DNA of 27,475 bases from Anaerolineales bacterium (GTDB taxonomy: Bacteria > Chloroflexota > Anaerolineae > Anaerolineales > JABWBV01). The DNA lies in assembly GCA_020634875.1 (NCBI GenBank), contig JACKAX010000039.1:1-27475 (forward strand). The letters are read 5' to 3'. Positions 9,591-17,730 of the stretch are shown piece by piece. The notes beneath the pieces were generated by a model that saw nothing but the letters and a program-made list of their open reading frames with translations, made no database searches and had not been told where the DNA came from. Numbering within the stretch: the first letter of the stretch is position 1; each line of letters begins with the position of its first letter. A program made the position numbers and the translations under genes.

Positions 9591-11952
9591 ATTCCGTTCT
9601 CAAAAACCAGTCTGGAATAAATTTCTGTCATTCCGACGGAAAGGAGGAACCCCTATTACGAGTCTCAACCAAGCACCCCCACAGGGATTTCTCGTCGCAA
9701 AGCCTCCTCGAAATGACATTCGCCCCCGTACAGACTTCCGAAGTCTGGCACGGTTCGTGACGATTACCCTCCTCCTCCTGATCGGGATCACCACCGCGTC
9801 CTCCTCCGCGACCGCGCGGGCAACCGAAACCCCACCCGCTATCGCCCCCCTAATCGCCCCCGCGAGTGATGCCGTGCCCCCATCGCAAGACATCCCCGAC
9901 ACCTATGAAATGGTCGGCGAAAACGACACCTTCCAACTATACGCCAACCAGGCTAACCTCTCCTTCAAAGTGGTGGACAAGCGCAATGGCTACGTCTGGA
10001 GTTCCAACCTGGATGAAAAAGTGGATGGCGACCGGCTCAACAAAACCTGGACCGCGTTCGCCCAAAGTGGGATTAGCATCAACTATCTCGACCAAAAAGC
10101 GACCGACGAACGCGCGTCCATCAGCAACACCGAACCGACCATCGTTTTCAACCCCAACGGACAGGGGTTCGACGCCACCGTCACCTTCACCGACGCTTCG
10201 ATCACGGTTGGCCTCTCGGTCAATTTGGAGGCCGACGGCGTACGCGTGGAAATTCCGTTCGCTTCCATCAAAGAAGAAAACCCCGAATTCCGGCTGGGCA
10301 TTTTGCACCTCTACCCCTTTTTCGGCGCGACCCGCACAGATGCCATTCCCGGATACATGTTCATCCCCGACGGACCTGGGAGTTTGATCCGGTTTGCGGC
10401 AGAGACCAAAGCCAAGAATATGTTTTATGGTCGGTACTATGGAAATGATTTGGGCATGACCACCTACCTGCCCTGGGAACCGACCGTCATCCGCCCCTAC
10501 CGGCTTTCCATTCCGGTCATTGGCATGGTTCACGAGGAACAGAAAAACGCGTACATTGCTGTCATCGAAAAAGGGGCTTCGTATGGCGAAATTCAGGCAC
10601 ACCCCGCGGGAATCATCACCAATTTCAATTTCCTGTACAACACGTTCATTTACAACGAAAGCTATTTTCAAGCGACCAACAAATCGGGCGCGGGCGTGAC
10701 CGCGTTGCAAGCGTCTACCAATGCGTTTGACATTACCGTGCATTACCGGTTTTTGTCCGGCGAGGATGCGAATTATGTTGGCATGGCGCGCAGTTATCAG
10801 CAATATTTGCTCGACAAAGGCGATTTGAAAAAATCCGTGGACGCAAACGGCGATATTGGCATCCGGCTCGAATTTTTGGGCGGCGAAAAGGAAAAAGTCC
10901 TGTTTTGGCATCGGACCATTCCTATGACCACCATCAGCCAGATGGCAGACATTCTCAGCCAGTTGAACGTGAAAAATCCCGAGGTCATCTACTTTGGATG
11001 GCAGCCGTTGGGCGCGTCGTCCATGCCACCGACAAAGTTGAAACTGGATCGTAAGCTGGGCAAAGTTGCTGAATTACGCGCCCTGGTCGAGAAAATCCAG
11101 GCCGCGGGGGGGCAGTTTTCCCTGTACTTAGACCCGCAGGCCGCGTTGTACGATGAAAAAGGCTATTCGATGCGGCGCGATCTAGCGATGTCCATCACAA
11201 ATCTGAATATGATTGGCTACAACCGCGAAATGGTGAACTACTATTTCAACCTGGACACCCTCACCGACCGCTACACTTCGTTGAGCGCCGATGTCTTTTC
11301 CGACCTGGGCGCGGGGTTGGCGTTGGATGGGATTGGGACTTCGTTGTACAGCGATTTTAAGGATAATCACTTATTGAACCGAGAAGATGCGCGGCAAAGC
11401 TATCAGACCGTGTTGGCCGCGCAAGGCGGGCGTACCGGGTTTTACAAACCCAACGACTATGTATTTGGGGCGATGTCCGCATATTACGATATGCCTTTAG
11501 GCAACAGTGGCTATATTTACACCACGGACATTGTGCCGTTTTTGCAAATTGTCTTTGCCGGATATGTGCCCGTGTATGGCTCCGCGCTGAACTTCTCATC
11601 CAACTTGCAGGAAGATTTGCTCCGGCTCGCCGATTTTGGGGTGTATCCCTCCTATTTCCTCACCGAGGAAGTCACTGCAAAGATTTTGAATACGCGGAGC
11701 AATTGGATTTTTTCTTCTTCATTTGGGCAATGGGGGCAGGAAATCGAACAGACCTACGCCTGGCTGAACGCGTTGCTTGGGCCGGTAAAAGGTCAGGGTA
11801 TCGTCGCCCGCGAGGTTCTGGGGAAGGGGGTCAGCGCGACCACCTACGCCAACGGGAAACAGATCATCGTCAATTTCAATGACGAGGCATTCACCTATGG
11901 CGGGTTGGAAATTCCGGGCAAAGATGCGGTCATTTGGGAGGTTGCGCCATGA
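9583..11952 (+). CDS. DUF5696-type exported protein, possible unassigned glycosidase
   Basis: This is a 789-residue protein whose GTG start overlaps the previous stop by 8 bp, with AGGAG at 9568-9572. The first ~45 residues are unusual because most derive from an inserted repeat. An export signal follows ([20 protein letters not shown], ending near ATARA). After it come a beta-rich domain (residues about 100-400), a segment that looks like a TIM barrel (about 420-690), and a C-terminal beta domain ([20 protein letters not shown]). This order resembles retaining glycosidases of the GH31/36/97/101 type. Asp582 in [14 protein letters not shown] sits where such barrels may carry a catalytic carboxylate. 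I recognise the protein as DUF5696-like from layout and motifs, so the assignment is tentative. It lies between the two permease pairs and probably acts on the glycan outside the membrane. Confidence 0.7.
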   Translation: MAKFRSQKPVWNKFLSFRRKGGTPITSLNQAPPQGFLVAKPPRNDIRPRTDFRSLARFVTITLLLLIGITTASSSATARATETPPAIAPLIAPASDAVPPSQDIPDTYEMVGENDTFQLYANQANLSFKVVDKRNGYVWSSNLDEKVDGDRLNKTWTAFAQSGISINYLDQKATDERASISNTEPTIVFNPNGQGFDATVTFTDASITVGLSVNLEADGVRVEIPFASIKEENPEFRLGILHLYPFFGATRTDAIPGYMFIPDGPGSLIRFAAETKAKNMFYGRYYGNDLGMTTYLPWEPTVIRPYRLSIPVIGMVHEEQKNAYIAVIEKGASYGEIQAHPAGIITNFNFLYNTFIYNESYFQATNKSGAGVTALQASTNAFDITVHYRFLSGEDANYVGMARSYQQYLLDKGDLKKSVDANGDIGIRLEFLGGEKEKVLFWHRTIPMTTISQMADILSQLNVKNPEVIYFGWQPLGASSMPPTKLKLDRKLGKVAELRALVEKIQAAGGQFSLYLDPQAALYDEKGYSMRRDLAMSITNLNMIGYNREMVNYYFNLDTLTDRYTSLSADVFSDLGAGLALDGIGTSLYSDFKDNHLLNREDARQSYQTVLAAQGGRTGFYKPNDYVFGAMSAYYDMPLGNSGYIYTTDIVPFLQIVFAGYVPVYGSALNFSSNLQEDLLRLADFGVYPSYFLTEEVTAKILNTRSNWIFSSSFGQWGQEIEQTYAWLNALLGPVKGQGIVAREVLGKGVSATTYANGKQIIVNFNDEAFTYGGLEIPGKDAVIWEVAP
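9626..9718 (+). repeat. Dispersed-repeat-like element inserted in frame in the DUF5696 gene
   Basis: The 93-bp segment is bounded by TGTCATTCCGA (9626-9636) and TCGAAATGACA (9708-9718), which are inverted copies with one mismatch. Just inside are GGAGG (9643-9647) and CCTCC (9703-9707), also inverted. The 3' half, read on the minus strand (TGTCATTTCGAGGAGG...GAGAAATCCC), has the look of a palindromic intergenic repeat known from several phyla. The length is exactly 31 codons, so the reading frame is kept. It encodes a basic, Pro-rich stretch with no similarity to the rest of the protein. Confidence 0.6.
9731..9747. repeat. 17-bp near-perfect palindrome in the signal-peptide coding region
   Basis: CAGACTTC-C-GAAGTCTG has 8-bp arms around a single base. 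It sits 12 bp after the inserted repeat and immediately before the hydrophobic core of the signal peptide. It could be the trailing part of the same mobile repeat or a second small element. In mRNA the usable hairpin would be short. Confidence 0.5.
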
Positions 11953-12824
11953 GAAATCCGTTCCGTCTGGAGATGAAACACCGCACGCGGGAGGCCCTTT
12001 ACGGGTACGCGTTTGTGATGATCTGGATTATTGGGTTTTGTGTGTTTACGCTCGCACCGCTCATCCAAACCTTCAATTACAGCTTGAACCAGGTCACTGT
12101 CTCGGCAGAGGGCATTAATTTGCAGTTTGTAAAATGGGACAACTACACCCGCGCGCTGTTCACCGACCCGACCTTTGTCGAACTCCTGATCGAGTATGCC
12201 ATCGAAACGTTGGTTTCCGTGCCGATCATCATCATTTTCTCGATGATCATCGCCCTGTTTTTGAACCTGAAATTCCGGTTCAAGGGGTTCTTCCGCACCG
12301 TATTTTTCCTGCCGGTGGTCATTACCAGCGGGCCGGTTATTCAGGAATTGACCGCACAGGGCGCGACCTCGGTCCCTGGGATTGCCATCACCAGCGCCGT
12401 AACGGAATATATTGCCCAAATGCCCACCTACTTACGCAATCCGGTGCAGTATTTGCTGACTTCATTTATTCTGATTTTGTGGTTTTCGGGCGTACAAATT
12501 TTGATATACCTGTCCAGCCTGCAAAAAATTGACCCTAGCATTTACGAAGCCGCAGCGATTGACGGGGCCTCTGCGTGGGAATCGTTTTGGAAAATCACCC
12601 TTCCGTCCTTATCCACCACCACGTTGATCATTGCGGTATACACAATCATCACCCTGTCGCATTTTTCAGAAAATAAGGTCATCAAATACGTGTACGGGCA
12701 AACTTACGCGGTGCAAGGGGGCATTGGCTACGCCAGCGCGATGTCATTTCTCTATTTCTTCGCGCTCATTTTGTTGTTGGCAATTGTCTATTTTTTCCTG
12801 AATTTCCAGGCGAAAAAGGATTAG
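11949..12824 (+). CDS. Sugar ABC transporter permease, MalF-like (pair 2)
   Basis: This 291-residue membrane subunit starts at ATG 11949, overlapping the DUF5696 stop as ATGA, with GGGAGG at 11936-11941 as ribosome site. The first helix is YGYAFVMIWIIGFCVFTLAP. The EAA loop reads EAAAIDGASAWESFWKITLP. The sequence differs clearly from the first MalF-like protein, so the two pairs are not a recent duplication. It may serve the lipoprotein binding protein at the start of the locus, or form a second importer for longer or modified glycans. Confidence 0.9.
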   Translation: MRNPFRLEMKHRTREALYGYAFVMIWIIGFCVFTLAPLIQTFNYSLNQVTVSAEGINLQFVKWDNYTRALFTDPTFVELLIEYAIETLVSVPIIIIFSMIIALFLNLKFRFKGFFRTVFFLPVVITSGPVIQELTAQGATSVPGIAITSAVTEYIAQMPTYLRNPVQYLLTSFILILWFSGVQILIYLSSLQKIDPSIYEAAAIDGASAWESFWKITLPSLSTTTLIIAVYTIITLSHFSENKVIKYVYGQTYAVQGGIGYASAMSFLYFFALILLLAIVYFFLNFQAKKD

Positions 12825-12829
12825 CGGGT

Positions 12830-13771
12830 ATGCAGTTAAGCAAAGATTGGCTAAATAAAGACCGGTTGAAGAGCTTTTTCCTCGGAAGTCGCACGCACTA
12901 CGGACTGGTGTTCAACATTTTGCTGTATGCGCTGTTGATCGCCATTGGGTTTGTCTACCTCTACCCGCTCCTTTTCATGTTTGTGACCAGCATGAAAAGC
13001 CCGGAAGATTTGCTCAACCCGATGGTGCAGTGGATTCCGACCGGATTTTTCACAGGCAATTACACCAAAGCTTATCGCGTGCTCGATTACCCTACCACCC
13101 TCGGCGCGTCGATCCTGGTCAGCCTCGCGCCGTCGCTCATTCAAACTGCCGTCTGTTCGCTGGTGGGCTACGGCCTGGCCCGCTACCGGTTTTGGGGCAA
13201 AAACCTGATTTTCATCCTCATCCTCGCCACCTTCATCATCCCCGCCCAAAACACCATCATCCCCCAAATGTTGACCTATCGCGAATACGGCTTGCTCGGC
13301 AACATCAAAGCCCTCCTGCTCCCGGCGATGTTAGGCCAGGGCTTCAAAAGTGCGATCTTCATCCTGATTTTCTACCAAACCTTCCTCTCCCTCCCTAAAG
13401 TCCTCGAAGAAGCCGCCCGCCTCGACGGGGCCTCCGACCTGAAAATCTTCCTGCAAATCGCCCTCCCCGCCGCGATCCCATCTTTCATCGTCTCCATCAT
13501 CTTCTCCACCGTGTGGTATTGGAACGACACATACTCCACCGTCATCTTCCTCGAAGGGGGCATCCAAACCCTCCCTATGCAGCTCGCCAAATTCGTCCAG
13601 GCGTATGAAAACCTCTACCCCCCCGGAACCGTCAACATCTTTGACCGCCTCAACGAAGCCGTCAAACTCAGTGGCACGTTCCTAAACATCCTCCCGCTCT
13701 TACTCATGTACTTCGTTCTGCAAAAGTGGTTTGTCGAATCCGTCGAAAGAACAGGGATTACCGGTGAATAA
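12830..13771 (+). CDS. Sugar ABC transporter permease, MalG-like (pair 2)
   Basis: This 313-residue partner of the preceding permease starts 5 bp after its stop, with AAGGA at 12816-12820. Helix 1 is around FNILLYALLIAIGFVYLYPLL, followed by FVTSMKSPEDL, the usual external segment of MalG-type subunits. The EAA motif is EAARLDGASDLKIFLQIALP. From about 13,190 onward the codons end mostly in C, and this style continues into the next gene. Confidence 0.9.
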   Translation: MQLSKDWLNKDRLKSFFLGSRTHYGLVFNILLYALLIAIGFVYLYPLLFMFVTSMKSPEDLLNPMVQWIPTGFFTGNYTKAYRVLDYPTTLGASILVSLAPSLIQTAVCSLVGYGLARYRFWGKNLIFILILATFIIPAQNTIIPQMLTYREYGLLGNIKALLLPAMLGQGFKSAIFILIFYQTFLSLPKVLEEAARLDGASDLKIFLQIALPAAIPSFIVSIIFSTVWYWNDTYSTVIFLEGGIQTLPMQLAKFVQAYENLYPPGTVNIFDRLNEAVKLSGTFLNILPLLLMYFVLQKWFVESVERTGITGE

Positions 13772-13777
13772 ATCTCA

Positions 13778-15283
13778 ATGAAAATGAACAAACTTCAAAC
13801 TCCCCCTTCCCTCGCCCGGTCATTACTTGGCTACACGCATATTTTCGTAGATTTCCGAAGGTTTATCATCGGATTTCTTCTTTTTTCTCTCCTCCTGACC
13901 AGTTGCGCCCCCCCTGCCACCTCTCTTCCCCCCACAGCATCCTCCCCCACAGACCCGGCTTCCACGGTCACCTCGCTTCCCACCGCCACCCTCCCCCCCA
14001 CGTCCACCCCCGTCCCGACAGAAACCCCCATCCCCACCGAGACTCCCCTCCCTACCGAAGCCCCAACCCCCACGCTCGAACCCTTCACCCCCGAAGACGT
14101 GATCGCCTACGAGATGCAAGGCTCCTTCAACTTCTTCTGGGAACAAGCCAACACTGACCCCTCCAGCCCCGGCTTCGGTCTGATCCGCGACCGCTACCCC
14201 GGCTCCGAAGGCATCGCTAGCATGGCCTCTGTCGGCTACGGCCTGACCGCGTACCCCATTGGCGTTGAAAAAGGATACATCACCTACGATGAAGCCTATG
14301 CCCGCGCAGAAGGCACCCTCGACACCCTCCTCGCGATGGATCGCACCGAGGGCTTTTATTACCACTTCGTAGACATGCAAACCGGCAAACGCGCCTGGAG
14401 CAGTGAAGTTTCCAGCATTGACACCTCGATCCTGCTGATGGGCGTCCTTACCGCCGGGCAATATTTCGGCGGCGAGGTACAAACCAAAGCCCAACAAATC
14501 TATGATGATGTCAACTGGCCCTGGTTTTTAGACCCGTCCAACAATATGTTTTACATGGCCTACCGCCCCGACGAAGGCTACGGCGGACACTGGGATTTTT
14601 ACGCCGAACAACTCATGCTCTACGTCCTCGCGGCAGGCTCCGACACTCACCCGGTAGACTCCACCCCCTACTACATCTTCACCCGCCACCAGGCCCGCTT
14701 CGGCGAAGGCAATATGTTCATCCACTCCTGGTTTGGCTCCATTTTCACCTACCAGTTCAGCCACGCGTGGATTGACTTCCGCGATTACACCGACAATAAA
14801 GGCGTAAACTGGTTCACCAACTCCGTGGACGCCTCTCTCGCCCAATACAATTTCGCCGTCGCGATGGAAAAGAAATACGAAACCCTCGGCCCGGATGCCT
14901 GGGGCCTGACCGCGTCCGACGGCCCGGGCGGGTACAACGGCCTGTACGGAGCACCTCCCTCGGGCTTTGATAACCGCTCCCACCAAATTGACGACACCAT
15001 CGCCCCCGCGGGCGCCATTGGCTCGATCATCTTCACCCCCGATCAATCCATCCAGGCGATGATGAACTATTACACCATCCCGCAACTCCGCAGCGATTAC
15101 GGCTTTGTGGATGCGTACAACCTGACCGAAAACTGGTACGACAAAGATGTTATCGGCATTGACAAGGGAATCAGCCTGCTCATGCTGGCGAATTACGAAA
15201 ATGATCTAGTCCACAAAATCGTGATGCAAAACCCGATCATCTTAAACGGCCTCGCGCGCCTGCAACTCACCACGGGAAATTAA
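13778..15283 (+). CDS. Lipoprotein GH144-like (glucoamylase-domain) glucanase
   Basis: This is a 501-residue surface lipoprotein starting 6 bp after the permease stop. A long basic N-terminus and hydrophobic core (FIIGFLLFSLLL) end in lipobox LTSC, with Cys43 lipidated. Residues 45 to about 105 are a Ser/Thr/Pro tether with PTETPI/PTETPL repeats. The catalytic domain has the PF10091/GH144 hallmarks: PGFGLIRDRYPG, SIASMASVGYGLTAY-like, SSIDTSILLMGVLTAG, AEQLMLYVLAAG, FTYQFSHAWIDF and the C-terminal VIGIDKGISLLMLANY. Many database entries call this domain glucoamylase, but characterised GH144 members are beta-1,2-glucanases. I infer that it cuts beta-1,2-glucan at the cell surface into fragments for the binding proteins. 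Substrate confidence is moderate and family confidence high. Confidence 0.85.
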   Translation: MKMNKLQTPPSLARSLLGYTHIFVDFRRFIIGFLLFSLLLTSCAPPATSLPPTASSPTDPASTVTSLPTATLPPTSTPVPTETPIPTETPLPTEAPTPTLEPFTPEDVIAYEMQGSFNFFWEQANTDPSSPGFGLIRDRYPGSEGIASMASVGYGLTAYPIGVEKGYITYDEAYARAEGTLDTLLAMDRTEGFYYHFVDMQTGKRAWSSEVSSIDTSILLMGVLTAGQYFGGEVQTKAQQIYDDVNWPWFLDPSNNMFYMAYRPDEGYGGHWDFYAEQLMLYVLAAGSDTHPVDSTPYYIFTRHQARFGEGNMFIHSWFGSIFTYQFSHAWIDFRDYTDNKGVNWFTNSVDASLAQYNFAVAMEKKYETLGPDAWGLTASDGPGGYNGLYGAPPSGFDNRSHQIDDTIAPAGAIGSIIFTPDQSIQAMMNYYTIPQLRSDYGFVDAYNLTENWYDKDVIGIDKGISLLMLANYENDLVHKIVMQNPIILNGLARLQLTTGN

Positions 15284-15291
15284 AGGCGCAC

Positions 15292-16287
15292 ATGACCACG
15301 ATCAAAGATGTCGCGAAACGCGCGGAAGTCAGCATCACCGCCGCCTCGTATGCCCTAAACGGCACCGGCACGATCAGCGCGGCGACCCGCAAGCGCGTGC
15401 TCAAAGCGGCAGAAGAACTCAACTACCATCCCAACGCGTTTGCCCGACACCTGAAAAAACGCAAAACCCGCACGATTGGCGTATTCATCACCCGGTTTGG
15501 TGGCTCATTTTATGAAGAAATCCTCGAAGGCATTCACGACGCGGTTCTCCAAACCGACTACGAACTCCTCGTCTGCCCGGATAGTCGGAGCAAACGAAAG
15601 ATTCTGACCCAACGGCAAGTGGATGGAGCGATTGTTTTTGACACCAAAATCAAAAGCGAAACCCTTGTCAAGCTGGCGTCTAAAACGTTTCCCATCGTTG
15701 TGCTAGACCGCGATTTGGATGTGGAGTACCTGCTCCCAATGCTCGTGGACAACGAACAAGGCACGCGAGAAGCGTTTTATCATCTGTACAATCAAGGAGC
15801 GCGTCGTCTCGCCTTTGTATCCGGGGCTGCCGATTCTTTTGACAACATGGAACGCAAACGGGCTTTTCTCAATGAAGCGGATAAAAACGATTTGGAAGTC
15901 GCGTGTTTCAACGGGAATTTCACCGAAGAATCGGGCTACGAAATCGCGCAAGGCATCATCGCCACGCAAACCCTCCCGGAAGCGGTCTTTTGCGCCAATG
16001 ATCAGATGGCAATTGGCTTTATCCGCGCAATGAAGGAACATCACCTCACGGCCCCGGATGACATCGCCATCGTTGGGTTTGACGACATTCAGATCGCCCA
16101 ATACATGCAACCTTCGCTTTCGACGATTGGCGCGTCCCGTTTTTTATGGGGGTCTCAATCGGCGACCCAACTCATAGATTTTCTGGAAAACGAGCATCCT
16201 TTCCATCCCTTTCGCATCCCCACCCAACTGATCCCGCGTGAGTCGTCCACCCGGCGCGTGGTGGTAGGGAAAGATGGGGCTTTCTAA
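15292..16287 (+). CDS. LacI-family transcriptional regulator
   Basis: This is a 331-residue repressor-type protein of standard family length. The N-terminal helix-turn-helix reads TIKDVAKRAEVSITAASYAL, followed by the hinge region RKRVLKAAEELNYHPNAFAR and a periplasmic-binding-protein-like sugar sensor (TIGVFITR, AFVSGAADSF, VFCANDQMAIGF, IAIVGFDDIQIAQYM). It starts 8 bp after the lipoprotein glucanase and sits between the two GH144-like genes, so it most likely controls this locus. The inducer may be an imported oligoglucoside. I could not find a convincing LacI operator (a palindrome with central CG) in the intergenic gaps; the main promoter may lie upstream of the window. Confidence 0.93.
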   Translation: MTTIKDVAKRAEVSITAASYALNGTGTISAATRKRVLKAAEELNYHPNAFARHLKKRKTRTIGVFITRFGGSFYEEILEGIHDAVLQTDYELLVCPDSRSKRKILTQRQVDGAIVFDTKIKSETLVKLASKTFPIVVLDRDLDVEYLLPMLVDNEQGTREAFYHLYNQGARRLAFVSGAADSFDNMERKRAFLNEADKNDLEVACFNGNFTEESGYEIAQGIIATQTLPEAVFCANDQMAIGFIRAMKEHHLTAPDDIAIVGFDDIQIAQYMQPSLSTIGASRFLWGSQSATQLIDFLENEHPFHPFRIPTQLIPRESSTRRVVVGKDGAF

Positions 16288-16298
16288 CTTCGGCCTCG

Positions 16299-16320
16299 CC
16301 CGGGGTTGAAACCACCGGGG
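16299..16320. repeat. GC-rich inverted-repeat sequence in the gap before the cytoplasmic GH144
   Basis: The 95-bp gap between the regulator and the next gene holds CCCGGG, then the palindrome GGTT-GA-AACC (16304-16313), then ACCGGGG. Two further ACCGGG/ACCG copies lie up to 16,336. It could be an intergenic dispersed repeat or an operator. The pattern lacks the central CG typical of LacI operators, so I do not assign it. Confidence 0.3.
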
Positions 16321-16350
16321 TACCGAACAACACCCGCTCTACCGGGCTAA

Positions 16351-16379
16351 TTGAGATCACCTTTCCCCTAAAGTGTAAT
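16351..16379 (+). promoter_or_regulatory. Possible sigma70-type promoter before the cytoplasmic GH144 gene
   Basis: TTGAGA (16351-16356) and TGTAAT (16374-16379) each match the consensus at five of six positions and are 17 bp apart. The -10 box ends only 3 bp before the ATG, so transcription would have to start very close to or inside the first codon. The gene has no visible Shine-Dalgarno site. This makes either a leaderless mRNA or a chance match possible. Confidence 0.3.
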
Positions 16380-16382
16380 TGT

Positions 16383-17615
16383 ATGGACAACCAAACCATC
16401 CTCCTTAACGAGCTAAAAGGCTCCTTCGACTTCTTTCTCGATTTCACCAATCTAAAACCGGACAGCCCCGGTTATGGTCTCACGATTGACGGCACGAAGA
16501 AATACGGCCTGGCCTCGATTGCTTCCACGGGCTTTGCGCTGTCCGCGTGGGTGATTGCGTCCGAACGGGGGTACCTCTCCCCCGCGCGCGCCGCCGAAAT
16601 CACCCGCGGAACGCTGAAAACCCTATTGCATAACGCCCCCCATCACCGCGGCTTTTTCGCTCATTACCTCCGCATGGATACCGCCGAACGATACCGTTTA
16701 TGCGAATATTCCACGATTGACACGGCCCTGTGCTTGAACGGCGTCATCACCGCTGCCGCCTACTTTCAGGATAGCGAAATCCGAGAACTTGCTCAACAAC
16801 TCCTCGAACGCGTGGACTGGAATTTCATCGTTTTTGAAAAAGAGGGCAAAACGCTCTTTCGGATGGCTTACAATCCCGACAGAGAGGGCGATTATGTGGA
16901 AGGAGAACCCGGTTACATCTATCAATGGCACATGGCCGCGGAACAAAAGATGATGTATTTGCAAGCGGCTAATCACCTCGCCCCGAACATTGCGCGCCAA
17001 CTCTATCAAGGTTTTTCTCGCGACACGGGTTACTTTGAAGGCTATCCCATTATCCACAACCCTGGCGGTACACTCTTCGCCTATCAATTCAGCGAAGCCT
17101 GGCTGGACACCGAACGTTATCTCGACCCCGATGGGGTGGACTGGTTCAACAACACCCGTCTTGCCACCCTTGCCAACCGCCAATTTTGTCTCGATCACGC
17201 GGATGAAATTCCTACGTTCCACGCAAACAGTTGGGGCATCAGTGCAGGGGACAGCCCCTGGGGATACGATGTCTCCGGTGCGCCGCCTGCCTTCCACGTT
17301 CACAAACCCAACGGTACGGTCTCCATTTACGGGGCAGTTTCCTCCTTGCCCTTTGTGCCGGACCTGTCCCTAGACATGATCCAATCCCTGCGCGAAAACC
17401 ATCCCGAAACCTGGGGCAAATATGGCTTTTTCGACGCCTATAATCTCGCCGTTACCCCACCCTGGTACAGCCATGATCTGTATGGGATTGATAAAGGTTG
17501 TTCCATGCTCATGGTGGAGAACTACCTCACCCGCCTGATTTGGGAAACGTATACGAATAGCCCGTATATTCAAAATGCATTAACGATTTTAGGGTTTACC
17601 AGCAATTCTCGATAA
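16383..17615 (+). CDS. Cytoplasmic GH144-like (glucoamylase-domain) enzyme
   Basis: This 410-residue paralogue of the lipoprotein glucanase has no signal peptide or tether: the catalytic domain begins at once with ELKGSFDFFLDFTN. Shared blocks are SPGYGLTIDG, SIASTGFALSAWVIASERGY, YSTIDTALCLNGVITAAAYF, AEQKMMYLQAAN, FAYQFSEAWLDT, WGISAGDSPWGYD and the C-terminal LYGIDKGCSMLMVENYLTRL. It should act on imported oligosaccharides. Known GH144 activities include endo-cleavage and exo release of sophorose from beta-1,2-glucan; an exo or short-chain activity would suit a cytosolic copy. It is separated from the regulator by 95 bp that may carry a promoter. The family call is firm, the linkage and mode are inferred. 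Confidence 0.83.
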   Translation: MDNQTILLNELKGSFDFFLDFTNLKPDSPGYGLTIDGTKKYGLASIASTGFALSAWVIASERGYLSPARAAEITRGTLKTLLHNAPHHRGFFAHYLRMDTAERYRLCEYSTIDTALCLNGVITAAAYFQDSEIRELAQQLLERVDWNFIVFEKEGKTLFRMAYNPDREGDYVEGEPGYIYQWHMAAEQKMMYLQAANHLAPNIARQLYQGFSRDTGYFEGYPIIHNPGGTLFAYQFSEAWLDTERYLDPDGVDWFNNTRLATLANRQFCLDHADEIPTFHANSWGISAGDSPWGYDVSGAPPAFHVHKPNGTVSIYGAVSSLPFVPDLSLDMIQSLRENHPETWGKYGFFDAYNLAVTPPWYSHDLYGIDKGCSMLMVENYLTRLIWETYTNSPYIQNALTILGFTSNSR

Positions 17616-17616
17616 G

Positions 17617-17684
17617 GTTTGTAGTTTCGCACGAACAGTGCGGTAAATCTGCCAGAAACGGCACTCTCGTGCCTGACTACGAAC
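17617..17684. repeat. 68-bp palindromic element able to form a three-way junction
   Basis: Outer arms GTTTGTAGT (17617-17625) and ACTACGAAC (17676-17684) pair over nine bases with one G-T wobble. They enclose two hairpins: CGCAC-GAACA-GTGCG (17628-17642) and GGCAC-TCTC-GTGCC (17660-17673). It fills much of the gap between the second GH144 gene and GH35. This is the form of a REP-doublet or similar dispersed intergenic repeat. It may also slow transcription or shape the mRNA. No T tract follows directly. Confidence 0.6.
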
Positions 17685-17730
17685 GTTTTCTTTACTCAAG
17701 AATTGCTGTAATTTTCAAAGAGAACTCGAA

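Noticed and set aside
9937..10911. Minus-strand open frame of 324 codons opposite the DUF5696 gene
   Set aside because: It overlaps a gene with clear domain structure and overlap-coupled neighbours, and has no ribosome site or recognisable domain.
13909..14090. C-rich repetitive tract considered as non-coding repeat
   Set aside because: It encodes the in-frame Ser/Thr/Pro tether of the lipoprotein glucanase.
13823..14497. Long minus-strand open frame of 224 codons opposite the lipoprotein glucanase
   Set aside because: It is a shadow of the C-ending codon bias on the plus strand; the product is low-complexity Gly-rich and the plus-strand gene is clear.
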